Shown here: one piece after another, positions 1 to 12,000 of the stretch | How the letters are laid out: every line of letters starts with the position of its first letter | Position numbering within the stretch: the first letter of the stretch is position 1 | Source: Bemisia tabaci | Lineage: Eukaryota > Arthropoda > Insecta > Hemiptera > Aleyrodidae | Reading direction: 5' to 3' | Length of the DNA stretch: 64,000 nucleotides | NCBI RefSeq assembly: GCF_918797505.1 | Contig: NC_092799.1 | Location: forward strand, 27,156,382 to 27,220,381 | Program-made: the position numbers and the translations under genes | The notes under the pieces: generated by a model | The model's database searches: none | What the model was told of the DNA's origin: nothing | What the model saw: the letters and a program-made list of their open reading frames with translations, nothing else

Positions 1-266
1 GCTGGCGGCATTTGCAGGAATCCGAAAGGGAGTCGCTGTTTTTGACGCGGCGGCTGATAGCGCGTCGTGGCGCGACGACGCTTGGCGTCGCGACGCGGTG
101 AGGTGCGGCAAGGATCGCTCGCGCCTTTTAAAAAGGCTCCGGAACCGGGATCCGAGAGCCATCAGTGTTTAATTCTCCCCCGTCAGGATTGGGATTGTCG
201 TATGATTAACAGCCCCGAACAATGGAATTTCAACAGCCGCTTCCACGGTTGTCCTCCCGTCCTCCG

Positions 267-470
267 CCGCACAGTGGGAGAGGTCGGACAAAGTTTGGAA
301 ACTTTAAACGCTCTTAACTCCGTTTATGCGAGACTTTGAGGTTCTAAAAGTGGCTTCGTTGGTTTTCTCTTGAAATTTTCTTCCAGAGGCACCCCTTACG
401 ACTGAAAATGTGATGAAATAAACATTAAAATTTGCAGTTTTAGTAAAAAATTTCATTTCCGACCTCTCTA
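267..470. mobile_element. MITE family M, copy 1, interrupted
   Basis: Terminal inverted repeats around gagaggtcggacaaa and its reverse complement near 464. The same element recurs at 13941-14176 and 18532-18757. The right terminus is cut off at 470 by the family A cluster and resumes after 1779 (cgatccaatgtgcg compared with cgatccactgtgcg in copy 2). Confidence 0.7.
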
Positions 471-1779
471 ATGGAGATGTTGCATGTGTGAGGAATTTGC
501 GATTTGACTGTTGATTCGGATGTAAAAGTTCGCGAGGAACACGATAATGCCACTGGTTTTCTCTGAAATCAACTCCCAAGCTCAAAAAAAGCTCTCAAGT
601 TCAGGCCAAAATGGAGGGGATTTCCCTCGCTATCCTGAGAGTCCACTTCTAAATCAAGAAGAACTCTCCATGCAAAGATAGGGAGCAAATACATTAGCAG
701 GGATACCGTGTTTTCAGTTTTGGAGTCCCCAGATAAAGTGGCAGCCCTGTCAATGTATTTGCTCCCTATCTTTGCATGGAGAGTTTGTCTTGATGTAGAG
801 ATGGACTCTCAGGATAGCGTGGGATATCCCCTCCATTTTGGCCTCAACTTGAGAGCTTTTTTTGAGCTTGGGAGTTGATTTCAGAGAAAACCAGTGGCAC
901 CATCGTGTTTCTCGTGAACATTTACGTAAGAATCAGCAGTCAAATCGCAAATTCCTCACGCATGCAACATATCCTGAGAGTCCACCTCCATATCAAGACA
1001 AACTCTCCATGCAACGATAGGGAGCAAATACATTGACAGGGCTGCCACTTTATTTGGGGACTCCACAACTGAAAACACGGCAACCCTGCTAATGTATTTG
1101 CTCCCTATCTTTGCATACAGAGTTTGTCTTGATGTAGAGGGGGACTCTCAGGATAGCGTAGGATATCCCCTCCATTTTGGCCTCAACTTGAGAGCTTTTT
1201 TTGAGCTTGGGAATTCATTTCAGAGAACACCAGTGGCACCATCGTGTTTCTCGCCAACTTTTACATAAGAATCAATAGGCAAATCGCACATTCCTCACAC
1301 ATGCAACATCTCTATTCCGAGTGTTTTCACCCTGTTGTGTTTGCTTGCCAAAGGGGTGAAATTCTCTCTAGAAGAGCGCAATTCAGCCCCCAAAAAGGAG
1401 TAGATTTCCGTCTGCATCGCAAGAAATGGATCGTATTTGATAAGTGGTTCGATGGATGGTTTGGTTCAAAACAATAGAACGTAACATCAAACCAAAATTT
1501 TAGGATTTAAGTTGGAAAAGCTGAAAATGAAAATCCCAACAATTTCACCTTTCATTGCCATTTGGTGGGGCCAAGATAGGGATCTTTGCAAAGAGAGTTT
1601 GTCTTGATGTAGAGGGGGACTCTCAGGATAGCGTGGGATATCTTGAGAGCTTTTTTTGAGCTTGGGAGTTGATTTCAGAGAAAAGTGAGAAAACCAGTGG
1701 CACCATCGTGTTTCTCGCGAACTTTTTCGTAAGAATCAACAGTCAAATCGCGAATTCCTCACACATGCAACATCTCCAT
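471..1779. mobile_element. Family A foldback element cluster
   Basis: Outer ends atggagatgttgcatg and catgcaacatctccat are inverted repeats. 471-970 is one long palindrome whose arms match for nearly 250 bases. 971-1310 and about 1571-1779 are further partial copies of the same arm. A complete single copy stands at 10374-10879. No transposase is visible, so this is a non-autonomous foldback element that rearranged after insertion into family M. Confidence 0.75.
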
Positions 1780-2165
1780 CGACCCGATCCAATGTGCGCC
1801 GGGCGACCATCTCCCTGGGGACTCGCACGAATCTGGCAGCCGTGGGTTACCCCACCCGCGGCCCCCTCCGCGGCTCCACCGGGAAATCCTCTTTCGAAAA
1901 ATACGTCGTCGGCCGGGGAGAGCTTTAAAAAACGCCGATGCTCCTCCCCTCGGCTCCTTCTCGCTGAATGAGTCCTGCAAATCGAAATTAACGTTGCTTC
2001 TTTTTCGATTGGCCCTTGAGCTGGGCTCGGCGATGAGGCGGCTTATGATTGGGGACAATCAATAGCAGGACTTTTCAATGAGGAAGTCGTCGTTTTTTCT
2101 GGAGGAAGGGTCTCGGGTGGAATGGTAAACGTCAGCGTTCAGCATTGTTACCAAAGACAGAATAT

Positions 2166-2306
2166 TTGGACTGCATTTTGCAATTCGGAACTATAAATTC
2201 TGGCTCTTCTGGAAAAACACGTATGTGCATCGGGAAACTAATGACGCATACGTTGTTTTTTAGCCGGGCCAGAATTTATAGTTCCAAATTGCAAAATGCA
2301 GTCCAT
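2166..2306. mobile_element. MITE family E, copy 1
   Basis: About 140 bp with ends tggactgcattttgcaatt and its inverse. A second copy lies at 16240-16379. Confidence 0.75.
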
Positions 2307-2324
2307 TTCAGAGACTCCGCACTA

Positions 2325-2579
2325 CTGCCGTGGTAAGGAAGAACGCCGTATGAGCCGTCATGCGTTGCCAAATTTCTTGAGGTAAATCACGAATTTTCGG
2401 AAAAATTTGTAAATATTTTTCCTCCATTTCTTCAGGTAATCTTGTTCAGAATTTTACCTAAAGTTCTTGGAAAAAATTTTCGGAAAAACATTCATAACTT
2501 TCCTCAAAAATAAACATTTTATCGTGAGAAATTTGGCAACTCTCGAATGTTCATAAGGCGTTTTTCCTTAGCACGGCAG
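2325..2579. mobile_element. MITE family B, copy 1
   Basis: About 250 bp with inverted ends of the form ctgccgtgctaaggaaaaac followed by gccgtatga. At least eight copies occur in the window. Confidence 0.75.
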
Positions 2580-2670
2580 ACTACTACACTGAAAAAAAGT
2601 TACGGGCTTTGTAGACATACCGTCCGTTCCGGGCTCAGAGGCCGAAAGCACCGGGCGCTGGACCCGTAGA

Positions 2671-2907
2671 CGCACTGGAAAAAAAAAACACATTGGATCC
2701 AGAGTCCAGACTCTTGAAAACATTGACAAGAAAAAGGACTCTTGATTCAATCAGATTTAAGCTTAAATCAAAAGGAAATCCGCTCAAATTAAGAGGCTTG
2801 GTTCTTGATTTAAGCCTAAATCTGCTTGAATCAGGAGTCCTTTTTCTTGTCAATGTTTTCAAGAGTCTGGACTCTAGATCCGATGTGTTTTTTATTTTTC
2901 CAGTGCG
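2671..2907. mobile_element. Foldback element family L
   Basis: The ends cgcactggaaaaa and tttttccagtgcg enclose arms over 100 bases long that are near-perfect reverse complements (around cagactcttgaaaacattga). Only one copy is seen. Confidence 0.75.
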
Positions 2908-3150
2908 CGTAGGTCGTTTTCGACGTCGCAGACTTCCCGTCATACTTTATTTTTTGAACGGAAAACTACTCAACGGCAATTCTTTGAAACTGCCGTGATT
3001 TTTCTTCTCTGTGCGAAGGAAATTCTGCAAAAACTTTAAGGAATAATATCAATTCGTTCTCCTTTAAAAAAATAATATAGCAGTGGAGATTTTCAAACGC
3101 CGCAAATGATGTAGCTGGTTAAGGACTTAAGCCGTCGATTTGTAACATTA
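2908..3150 (+). mobile_element. Repeat family K, copy 1
   Basis: Shares a block beginning gacgtcgcagacttcc, followed by a kinked A/T-rich body, with copies at 7050-7735, 17003-17215, 26570-26790 and (reverse) 31895-32190. Coding content is absent. Confidence 0.65.
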
Positions 3151-4858
3151 TAAGCGGTTAATAGGGGAGGGGCCAAGTTTACGTAAGAACACATGATGAG
3201 ATGAGAGTACGTTCAAACGGTAGTCGTGGGAAGAGCTCCCGCAGCATCGAGACGGCCGGATTCGCCTTCAATTTAGAGAGTAGGCAAAACGGGCTCCCAG
3301 GAGCAGGTTTAGTGGTATCAACACCGCCGTTGAGTCAGTCGCAGTCCGTGGCCCTTTCACCCATCACACTTCGTTGAATGATTTCTCACTGAAACTGGAG
3401 ATTGCTTGGTTTTTTGGGAGGATGAGGGGGAAGGCTTAGTAAGAATGAGGAATTATTTTATTGCGAAAACCGGAATGTTGTTAGAACGTGATACATGATG
3501 AAAAGTTTTTAAAATACCCAGTACTACATTGTGCTACAATCTGTTTCACGATGATACCCTGTTCTTTCGATAATCATAAACTGAGCCTAAATCTGATCGG
3601 CAAGCAGTAAATGTTGATCTTGGCAAATATTTTAAACAGTGCCCGGTGCATCTAATTCATTCATTTTTTCGAATAAAAGTCCGGAAAATGTTTCATGAAG
3701 TCTGGAAAACCTTGAACTCTTCTTTCCAAAATTAACTGGAAACTCCACATTACTTAAAAGTCAGGGAGCAAATGTGTCCCCTTGTGCACATACTTGAATG
3801 CATATCATATCACACGCCATTATCTTCCTTTCGGTATTTAGAACAATAAAATTGGTGATTGTGTTTCGAATTTCATACGCGCGGCGGCCAAAATGACGGT
3901 TTTGGAGTAAAACAATTTGCAGTTTCCTATTAAATCGTGCCACTTGTCGGTTCCTATGTCTATGTATTAGGAACGATACCTCCTGTCTGCAAACTAACGA
4001 TTTCAGGACAAGGAGAAAGTTCGCTATTTTTTTTGTAATTTTGACATTAGTTCTGCAATTTTTTTGTAGATTTAAACGCCATCACAGCGCTCCCACGCGA
4101 TATTGGAAAAAACGGAAAACATCAGCTTGCGTATTTTATACTTCAGAATGCATCAAAGTCCCCAACTCATTTTCGCCAAAATGGACCACTAGACAAGGTA
4201 CGAATTTCAGCATTCTGATACAGGTTTCTTAACCGAAATTTCACGTAGAACACGATGCGCACAACAAAAACTACCAAATCAACTCCTTACGAAGAAATTA
4301 AGTGATTCTTGATGCGTGAATTCAAACCACCCGCTCATGAAAACTCAATGCTATACGTGATTCACATCGCGCGCTAAACGTCATCATGACAGTCTCTGCT
4401 ATATAAAAATCTGGCAACCTCAATCTTGACGCTTTGGCTCAGTTATAGCGAATTGCTTATAGTTTGAACAACACATGGTGGGAAATGAACGTTTGCTCGA
4501 TTGAGAGGCTCGCTGAGACCGTTGTGGTGCGCGATTTGACTTACGTAGAGCTTTGAGTTTCTTGTGAGCGGGCCTTTCAAATTCCTCATAACCAATGTGA
4601 AATAAAAACGTTAATATCTTCCTTAGGAGTTGATTTCAGTAATTTTCGTTGCGCAAATCGTGTTTCGCGTGAAATTCTGGTTCGGAAACATGTATTAGAA
4701 TGCTTAAATTCGTACCTTGTCTAGTGGTCCATTGTCAGTTAGAACAATATAACCATATATAACCAAATGAATTCATATTGTTCCTTAGCCTTCGATGTGC
4801 TTTTGATCGCACGATTTGCCTTCTGCAGTTAATACCGACAGAAACTCCTGTAACCGCG
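3151..4858. other. Non-coding stretch upstream of RPUSD2
   Basis: No exon, RNA gene or clear repeat boundary recognised. Short ORFs lack any family signature. Confidence 0.5.
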
Positions 4859-5113
4859 CTGTCGTGCTGAGGAAAAACGCCGTATGAACATTCGAGAGTT
4901 GCCAAATTTCCCCCCGATAAAACATGCCTTTTTAAGGAAATTTATGCGTTTTTTTGCTTGACATTTTCAGATATTGTAGATTAAATTGCAAACAAAATTG
5001 TCTGAAAAATTTGAAAAAAAAATATGCAACATTTTTCAAGAAAAATTAGGTTTCATTGAGGGAAATATGGCAACGTCCGAAGGCTCATACGGCGTTCTTC
5101 CTCAGTACGGCAG
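4859..5113. mobile_element. MITE family B, copy 2
   Basis: Left end ctgtcgtgctgagg, right end cctcagtacggcag. The inner arms carry gttgccaaat / atggcaac. Confidence 0.75.
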
Positions 5114-5227
5114 CCATTCTCATGCTATTGAGTTGCAATCGGCATGGAGAGCGAATATCACGATCACGCTCGTTGCGATGGAGCGAGCCGCAAGGACATT
5201 TTGATTGTTGAGTCTGTTAGGGAACAG

Positions 5228-5247
5228 TGCCGGGGGGGGGGGGGGGG
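5228..5247 (+). repeat. Poly-G run
   Basis: An uninterrupted G tract of 17-18 bases, likely variable and error-prone in assembly. Confidence 0.8.
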
Positions 5248-5722
5248 TTGGTAGTGGGAAGAATAGTAGCAGTTTTCAGCATTCCTATCCACGAGTGTGC
5301 ACGCCACTCAAAGATGCTTTGCATCATCAATTTCATTCTGAGCTGAAAAGCCGTAAAGCTGCTCCAAGGAGCTATGAAAAGCCGAGGGGGTCTGAAGAGG
5401 CGTTGCAGTGGAAAAAAAGTGAGTTGTCGCCTCCGTCAGCGTTTTCTTCCGCCCCAGCAACAACCACTTATCTCGACTGGAACAATCTATTCAGTTACGC
5501 GGTTCTTGCTTTGTGGCTTCCAGTCTTGAGCTCTTGGTCCTCCTGGGTTCTCTCCGTTCTGCGCATCTCTCTTTACCGTCCTTAATTTCGCTCGTCGTTA
5601 ACTTGCCATTATACTCGTTCTTCTTCTTTTCGAGATGCAATGCGTCATATTGGCCAATTATTCCTGGTAAAATTCGAGTGCAAAAGGATTCATGTTAACG
5701 GCACATGTTCTACCATACTAAT

Positions 5723-5977
5723 CTGCTGTCCTTAGCAAAAGCGCCGTAACTCCAGTCTATATTTTTGCAGCTTTTTACCGACGAAATGTTTCATTAACGA
5801 ACAACCAACATCCATTTATCCTTCATTCTAAGATGAGTGCAGCATACCGTTGAGGACGATTCAAATTTACAAATCGAAGCATCGTAGTGATCATGTTTTC
5901 TCGCAATAGAACAGTATGTGTCCAAGAAAAATGTGAAGTCTTAATAGGAGTTACGGCGTTTTTCCTGTGAACGGCAG
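5723..5977. mobile_element. MITE family B, diverged copy
   Basis: Ends ctgctgtccttagcaaaagc and its approximate inverse near 5958-5977 (ggagttacggcgtttttcc). The interior differs from other B copies. Confidence 0.6.
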
Positions 5978-7049
5978 TAATGAAGAAATACGTTGGACGT
6001 TCAATTGATTTTCAAGTTCTTATTATCTCTCTACTTACTAATGTTTAGGTTATTAAATTAAATCTCATCATCTCTATTTTTACATTATATTTAAGTGCTG
6101 ATTTATTTGAAATTGATCAAATTTCTTTCGATTGAATGGACCGAGTTTTATGGAACCGCACTGAGTCGTATTTTGGAATTGAAATTGGATGGAAGTGTTG
6201 AATTTTTCTAGTTATCACAGTTTTTTCTATCAAAAATTCAAAATCGAGAAAAAAACATTTTCAACGTGAGTCTAATTCCATTTGAAGTTTAGTGAAAGTA
6301 TCCTATTTATGAAGTTGAAAAGAAGGCTTCTTTAACCATCCCTTTATAAAAAAGTGAATTATAAGGCTCTCCTGAAGGATGAGAGATATGTTGAAGAAAT
6401 GATCCTGTATACAGGAAAGCGGTGTGAGGAAGAACTGGCTGAAAATCTGGCACAGGATGGAACAAAATAAGCAAGCTTGAAGTCTCATTATTAGAGCATT
6501 GCTATCTGCCACTACGAACTGATGGGTTATCTCCGCATGCCTGTTTTAATTACCAACTTCATTGCGTGGATACCACTATTGCGGTTCCCGTGTCCTCGAA
6601 ATTGCCTATATTATTAATTGAAGGCGAGACATTGTCTTGTCGCTAGCTCCAAGCGAATATCACCATTTCAGCTCCTATGAGCCCAACTTCACCGTTTTGA
6701 TACAATGAAAGCAAAATCCCTCGACTTGGTTCACTACCTGTTGGACTCATACGCCCTCCTTTCAATGATTGAATTTTGAAAAGTAATTATCTCATTCAAA
6801 TGAAACTTTTTTGGTGCGCAAATGGAAGTAGTTCAGATCTTTAGGTTTCTCTTGAAAGATTAAATAAGCTGTACAATGTTAGCAACATTGTAACCATAGG
6901 AGTCCCTGATTGCAAAATTCAGTTTAGTTAATTTTTGAAGTTTACATAGGCCGCATTTTGTAGTATGAAACTTCTATTTCTAGCTCATGCAAAAATGTAC
7001 GTATCTCTATATGGAAACTAATGATACATCGATGGTGTTAGTCCGCAAC
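5978..7049. other. Non-coding stretch
   Basis: A/T-rich; I see no gene or clear repeat in it. Confidence 0.5.
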
Positions 7050-7735
7050 CACGTATCTCGTATGCGACGTTGCAGACTTCCTGCCATACTTTACTTTTTA
7101 AATGGAAAACTACTCGACGGGAGCTCTTAAAAACTTCCGTGATTTTTCTTGTCTTTCCGAAGAAAATCCTGCAGGAACTTCAAGGAATGATGTCGGTTTG
7201 TTCTCTTTTAAAAAATAAAATAGGAGCGGAAATTTTCAAACATCGCCAACGGGATACGTGGCTGTAGACCAGTGTTCGAAACTCACATTTGAGTTTTAGG
7301 AGCCAAGTGCAGCATCAAGCCCAATTTTTAGGCGCCATTGAAGATTTTTTAGGGGCCAAATTGACTTTTTGCCCATATAGTACGGCGCATTTAGTGAAAA
7401 GTTAGACACAAGATGTTTTCGTAACAGAACTAGTAAGTAGCTGTAACTTGGGGAAGACAAAAGCACTAGGAATGGAATCGTGAAGAAAAGAAAAAGCAAG
7501 CTTTCACTTGTAGTGCTGAAAATTCTGATTTTTTTCAATTTAAATAGATTCGTTTTTCTTTCTTTATGTGACTTCCTGTGAAAATCTAGATTTTTAGGGG
7601 GCAATTTTTAGGGGCCACGTTGGCGCAGAGCCTTCATTTTTTAGGCGCCATGGCCGATTTTGTAGGCGCATTTTGCGCGTTGGCGCCTGGGAGTTTCGAA
7701 CTCTGCTGTGGACTTACACCGTCGATATGTTGTTC
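7050..7735 (+). mobile_element. Repeat family K, copy 2, split by a hAT-like element
   Basis: K sequence runs to 7269 and continues after 7706 (cttacaccgtcgatatgt). The middle is the insertion at 7270-7705. Confidence 0.65.
7270..7705. mobile_element. hAT-type non-autonomous element
   Basis: Inverted ends cagtgttcgaaactc and gagtttcgaactctg. Flanking octamers are ctgtagac (7262-7269) and ctgtggac (7706-7713), an 8-bp target duplication with one mismatch, as hAT transposons leave. The interior carries multiple ttttaggcgcca-like motifs and no transposase. Confidence 0.8.
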
Positions 7736-8111
7736 CTTAAATTAGCCAGGAATAGTTGCAGAATATGTAGTACCCATGATGATCAGCATGTCCCGCTTGA
7801 AAAACTTTGATAGGGAACCTTGTCACGAAATACTCCAATACGTACCCCATCAAGGGATCCATTGAATTTATTCGGAGAAGGTATTTCAGCATAGCAAAAC
7901 GTCGAAGAAAAAAAATCTTGACTGTTTATCAGAGCGACAGACAGTCAAGTTGACAGTTCACGGAAAGTTCGCGAGATCGCACCGCTGAACTTTTCGCGAT
8001 AGACATAATTGAACGAGGCGAAAGTGGTAAGCGATCGAAACCCCGGCAGCTTTGTCGAGGACATTGTGTCCGAAGCCCATTAATTATACGGACTGTTTTC
8101 GACGTCCAACT

Positions 8112-8362
8112 CTGCCGTGCTGCGTAAGTCCATTCGCACATTGCCGACTTTTCCGGTACAAAACAGGCCTTTTTAAGGAAGTCGTGCATATTCGCTCTTG
8201 AAATTTTCAGATATTTTAGACTAAACTGCGAACGAAATAGTCTGAAAAATTTAAAGAAAAACCATTCAAGATGTTCCCAGTAAATTGGTTTGTTTTTATC
8301 AGAGAGGATACGGCAACGGCTGAAGACTCTTACGGCGTTGTTCCTTATGGTAGTACGGCAGA
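8112..8362. mobile_element. MITE family B, copy 3
   Basis: Ends ctgccgtgctgcgtaagtcc and tccttatggtagtacggcag. Confidence 0.65.
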
Positions 8363-8456
8363 ACTCTCGGTTGATCGAATCCGAAGTTTTTGACCCGATG
8401 TCGAGTTCGGGCGAGACCACCGTTTTGACAATGGCCACAACAATGTGGTCACTACT

Positions 8457-8729
8457 GGTCAGGGCGTATCTCAATTTCCGGATGAGCCCCAGAAAGCATG
8501 GATTTACACGCGAAATAGGGCTCACGTAGTGGCGTGGCGTGCTTTGCGTCGTATCGATTGTTATGCCACTTAAATCTATGGAAAAGGATCGATAAACAGG
8601 GTGTTCGCAGCGAACACCTTAATAATCGATTCTTTACCATAGGTTTAAATGGCAGAACAATCGATATATCGCAATTCACGCCACGCCACCGGGCTCACGT
8701 GGAGATCAAGATACGCCCTTACGTCAGAG
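8457..8729. mobile_element. MITE family D, copy 1, carrying a hAT MITE
   Basis: Ends agggcgtatctcaatttcc and its inverse near 8700-8725. The hAT MITE at 8527-8691 sits inside. The second D copy (16187-16432) carries a different passenger. Confidence 0.7.
8527..8691. mobile_element. 165-bp hAT MITE (family C), copy 1
   Basis: Palindromic element with ends tagtggcgtggcgtg / cacgccac and centre gtgttcgcagcgaacacc. Target duplication ggctcacg on both sides (8519-8526 and 8692-8699). Confidence 0.85.
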
Positions 8730-8918
8730 GAGCGACGGGTTGTTCAAGTCGACTGCCACTAAGAGACGACCCCAAACGAAGATTGAAGAAGACGAGAAGC
8801 CGCGTCGCGTCGCGATGCGTTGACGTCAGCGGGCTGATCACTGTCATTGAAAAACAAAGCTATAGACAAAGAAGAGATATTAGACAATTCTAACCAGAAA
8901 TGGTGTAATTTGTTTCAG

Positions 8919-9040
8919 GTCTCCGCAAAGTGTATCCTTACTATTTCACATTCACCACCTTCACGAAAGGCCGATGGGTTGGCGAAAAAATCCTCGACGT
9001 CTTTGCCCGAGAATTCAGGGCTCATCCCGCCGAAGAATAC
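8919..9040 (+). CDS. RPUSD2: RPUSD2-like exon a (S4-like region)
   Basis: Acceptor tgtttcag and donor gtaagt. The first two bases complete a Gly codon from a missing upstream exon. It reads LRKVYPYYFTFTTFTKGRW and continues to AEEY, ending on a codon boundary. The real frame here differs from the longest ATG-initiated ORF of the interval. Confidence 0.9.
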
Positions 9041-12000
9041 GTAAGTGGTTTTTTTTGTTAGTTTTTTTTTTTTTTTACTACTTCAAATAGCCCACGAGGG
9101 CTAATCCTTGCGCTTTAGTCCCTACCCCCCTCCGTTCCAATCCAATCCAATCCAATCCAATCCAAAAATTAAAAGTAGCGTATCTTTCAATCAAAAAGGG
9201 GAACTATTTATTGTTCGCTTTTTTTTAAAACATTCTCAACTGCACGAGACAAAATGTTTGTAGACAAGACTTTTTGTCATTATGCATTTCATCAACACTT
9301 GAAACACTTCGAATTATGCTTTTAACTCAGTCTAGTGGTTCTTTGAAGATAAAATTGACGTATTTCTGTCAAACGGAACTAAGCGCCATGGAAAAGCATT
9401 GCGAGTATAGGACGGAACGAGCCCGACGCCGGTTTCCGCCGCCAATCCAAGCCCCCCTCTACCTTCCTCCCCCTATGGCGCTTAGTTCCGTTTGATAGAA
9501 ATACGTCCAAACAAGGTATATTTGTGTTCCCTTTAGGTGAAAATATGCTCTTGATTCCGCAGAAATCCATGCTTGGTGGCAAAATTACAAGTGTCTATCT
9601 CCTGATTGTGAGCAGTCCCAACCCACAGCTGAATTTCTGTCAGGCTGTGAAGAGTTCTCTTCGCTAATTTATTCGTTGGTTCCCTATCGAAAGAACGTAA
9701 CTATACGTTTCAATGTTGCCAAATTTCCCCTAGCAGGTTGCATTTTTAACACGAGAATTTTGGAGATTTCTAACTGGTTTTTTCACTGGTTTTTCTTCTA
9801 ACCTTATGAAAAAATTAGAGTAATTTTCGACAAAAATTATAGGAGTTAAATTGGATTGTTCGAGTCATTCTTGCGACGCTGGAATAGAGTAACGTTTCTT
9901 CGTCGGGAAACGACGAATTTTCGCTCACTAATGGTTTATTTTATATTTTCTTCCAACAGGAACGGTGTATACGGAGTGGTTCCCTCACCGTTAATTATGA
10001 AAGGGTGGACGTTGACTACAAACTCAAACATAACGATCTTCTCGCCAATGTCGTTCACAGGTATGTAATTTCAACCCTCAGATTTCCCCTCCCATTGTCT
10101 CTAACCTTCTTTTATGACGAAAGTTTTGAATAAAACGACGTAACGTGGGATATTATTCTTCATTTTTATTCATTTGATATTATCCTTTCTTCTCTATTCC
10201 ACCCTGGAAGAAAACAGTACAATAGATTCGTCCCCAGACGTTATGGTTTAACTCAACGTCATCCATTTATTTCGGTAGAAATTTAAGCTTTATGATGACG
10301 AAAGAGTAAGAATTCTACCTTAAATAGTATGGATGGAGTATGGATGAAGTATTAATAGTAATGGATAGAGCCAATGGAGATGTTGCATGTGTGAGGAATT
10401 TGCGATTTGACTGTTGATTCTTACGTAAAAGTTCGCGAGAAACACGATGGTGCCACTGGTTTTCTCTGAAATCAGCTCCCAAGCTCAAAAAAAGCTCTCA
10501 AGTTGAGGCCAAAATGGAGGGGATATCCCACGCTATCCTGAGAGTCCACCTCTACATCAAGACAAACTCTCCATGCAAAGATAGGGAGCAAATACATTGA
10601 CAGGGCTGCCACTTTATTTGGGGACTCCAAAACTGAAAACACGGCAACCCTGCTAATGTATTTGCTCTCTATCTTTGCATGGAGAGTTTGTCTTGATGTA
10701 GACGTGGACTCTCAGGATAGCGTGGGATATCCCCTCCATTTTGGCCTCAACTTGAGAGCTTTTTTTGAGCTTGGGAGATGATTTCAGAGAAAACCAGTGG
10801 CACCATCGAGTTCCTCGCGAACTTTTACAAAAGAATCAGTAGTCAAATCGCAAATTCCTCACACATGCAACATCTCCATCGCGATCCCTTCTGCCCGGCG
10901 GCGGTCACTAATCGGATTTTTCGCCGGCGAAATCTGAATAAGTGACGAGCGAAGACAAAGAGGGAACGCGGCCGCCGCGACGCGACGTCGGACGGGACGT
11001 CGACGTCGACGTAACTAGGTTGGCGACGACAATGTGCTCCTCTCACGGGGACGACCGCGTCCGCTGCCCACACGCGTCGATGCCCGTCAGACGCGCAAAA
11101 ATAACAGAATCCGAGCAAAATTTAGGTTGGGTCGCTTAATCATTGCGCGAGGTGCAGTCTTAAATTAAGCATTACAAATGAACTCCGATGAATAATGCAA
11201 CGTGACACTTGGCAAAGACGAATCCGACGAGGGGCTCAACAGGGAATAGCACCCCCCCCCCCCGCCCCCGGCCGCCGGCCCCCCCTCGCGGGGACCCGAG
11301 ACAAAACAAGACTCGGTACCGACGGGTCTTGACAATTCGCGACGAGACTTCTCAAGGTTGCCAGATAAATGCAGCCCGAGTTACCTGACGTAGGTCAAAA
11401 TTTCTAACGCACACTGAAAAAAAATCTCTGTGTATTTACCAAGAAAAGGGTAAAATTACCAAGAATTCAGGGTTCTATTTGATTCCAGTTTTTTCTTGGT
11501 AAAATGACCATTTATGGAATTGGTAATTTTACCGAGGAATCTCGGTAAAATTATTGACTTTCTCGGTAATTCTACTGATTCCCGGTAAAAACGCCAATAT
11601 CTTTTATCGACTGTGGTAGAATTACCGAGATAAAATGGCAAAGTTACCGGGAATTGATTACCAATAAAAGTGGTATTCTTACCCGAAAAAAACAGTAAAA
11701 ATACCGGTTTTTAGGTAAGCTTACCAGTCTGTCTTGATAAAATTACCAATAATTGGTAAAAAAAAGTGAGATGGTAAAGGTACCAACGGACCTTGGTAAT
11801 AACTCCGAGAATTTTTTTTTAGTGCAGCAGCCCGTGACAATGGTGATATCAAAACCATAGGAGAAAAAACGGGAAACAAGGCTAAAAAGCTCACATACAA
11901 ATTCGAGACGTTTCGGCTCAAAACTGAGCCATTTTCAGTCGGAAGAATAAAACTAAAATATAAAAAATTCCAAATAGAAACCTCTCTTCTCTTGGTTTTG

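Noticed and set aside
2635..2998. Overlapping 100-residue ORFs on both strands
   Set aside because: They are the two arms of one palindrome read on opposite strands.
5205..5585. 126-residue ORF beginning after a Gly run
   Set aside because: The Gly run comes from a poly-G tract; the rest has no recognisable motif or splice context.
7929..8525. 198-residue ORF on the - strand
   Set aside because: Composed of MITE arms (families B and D) with no protein family signature.
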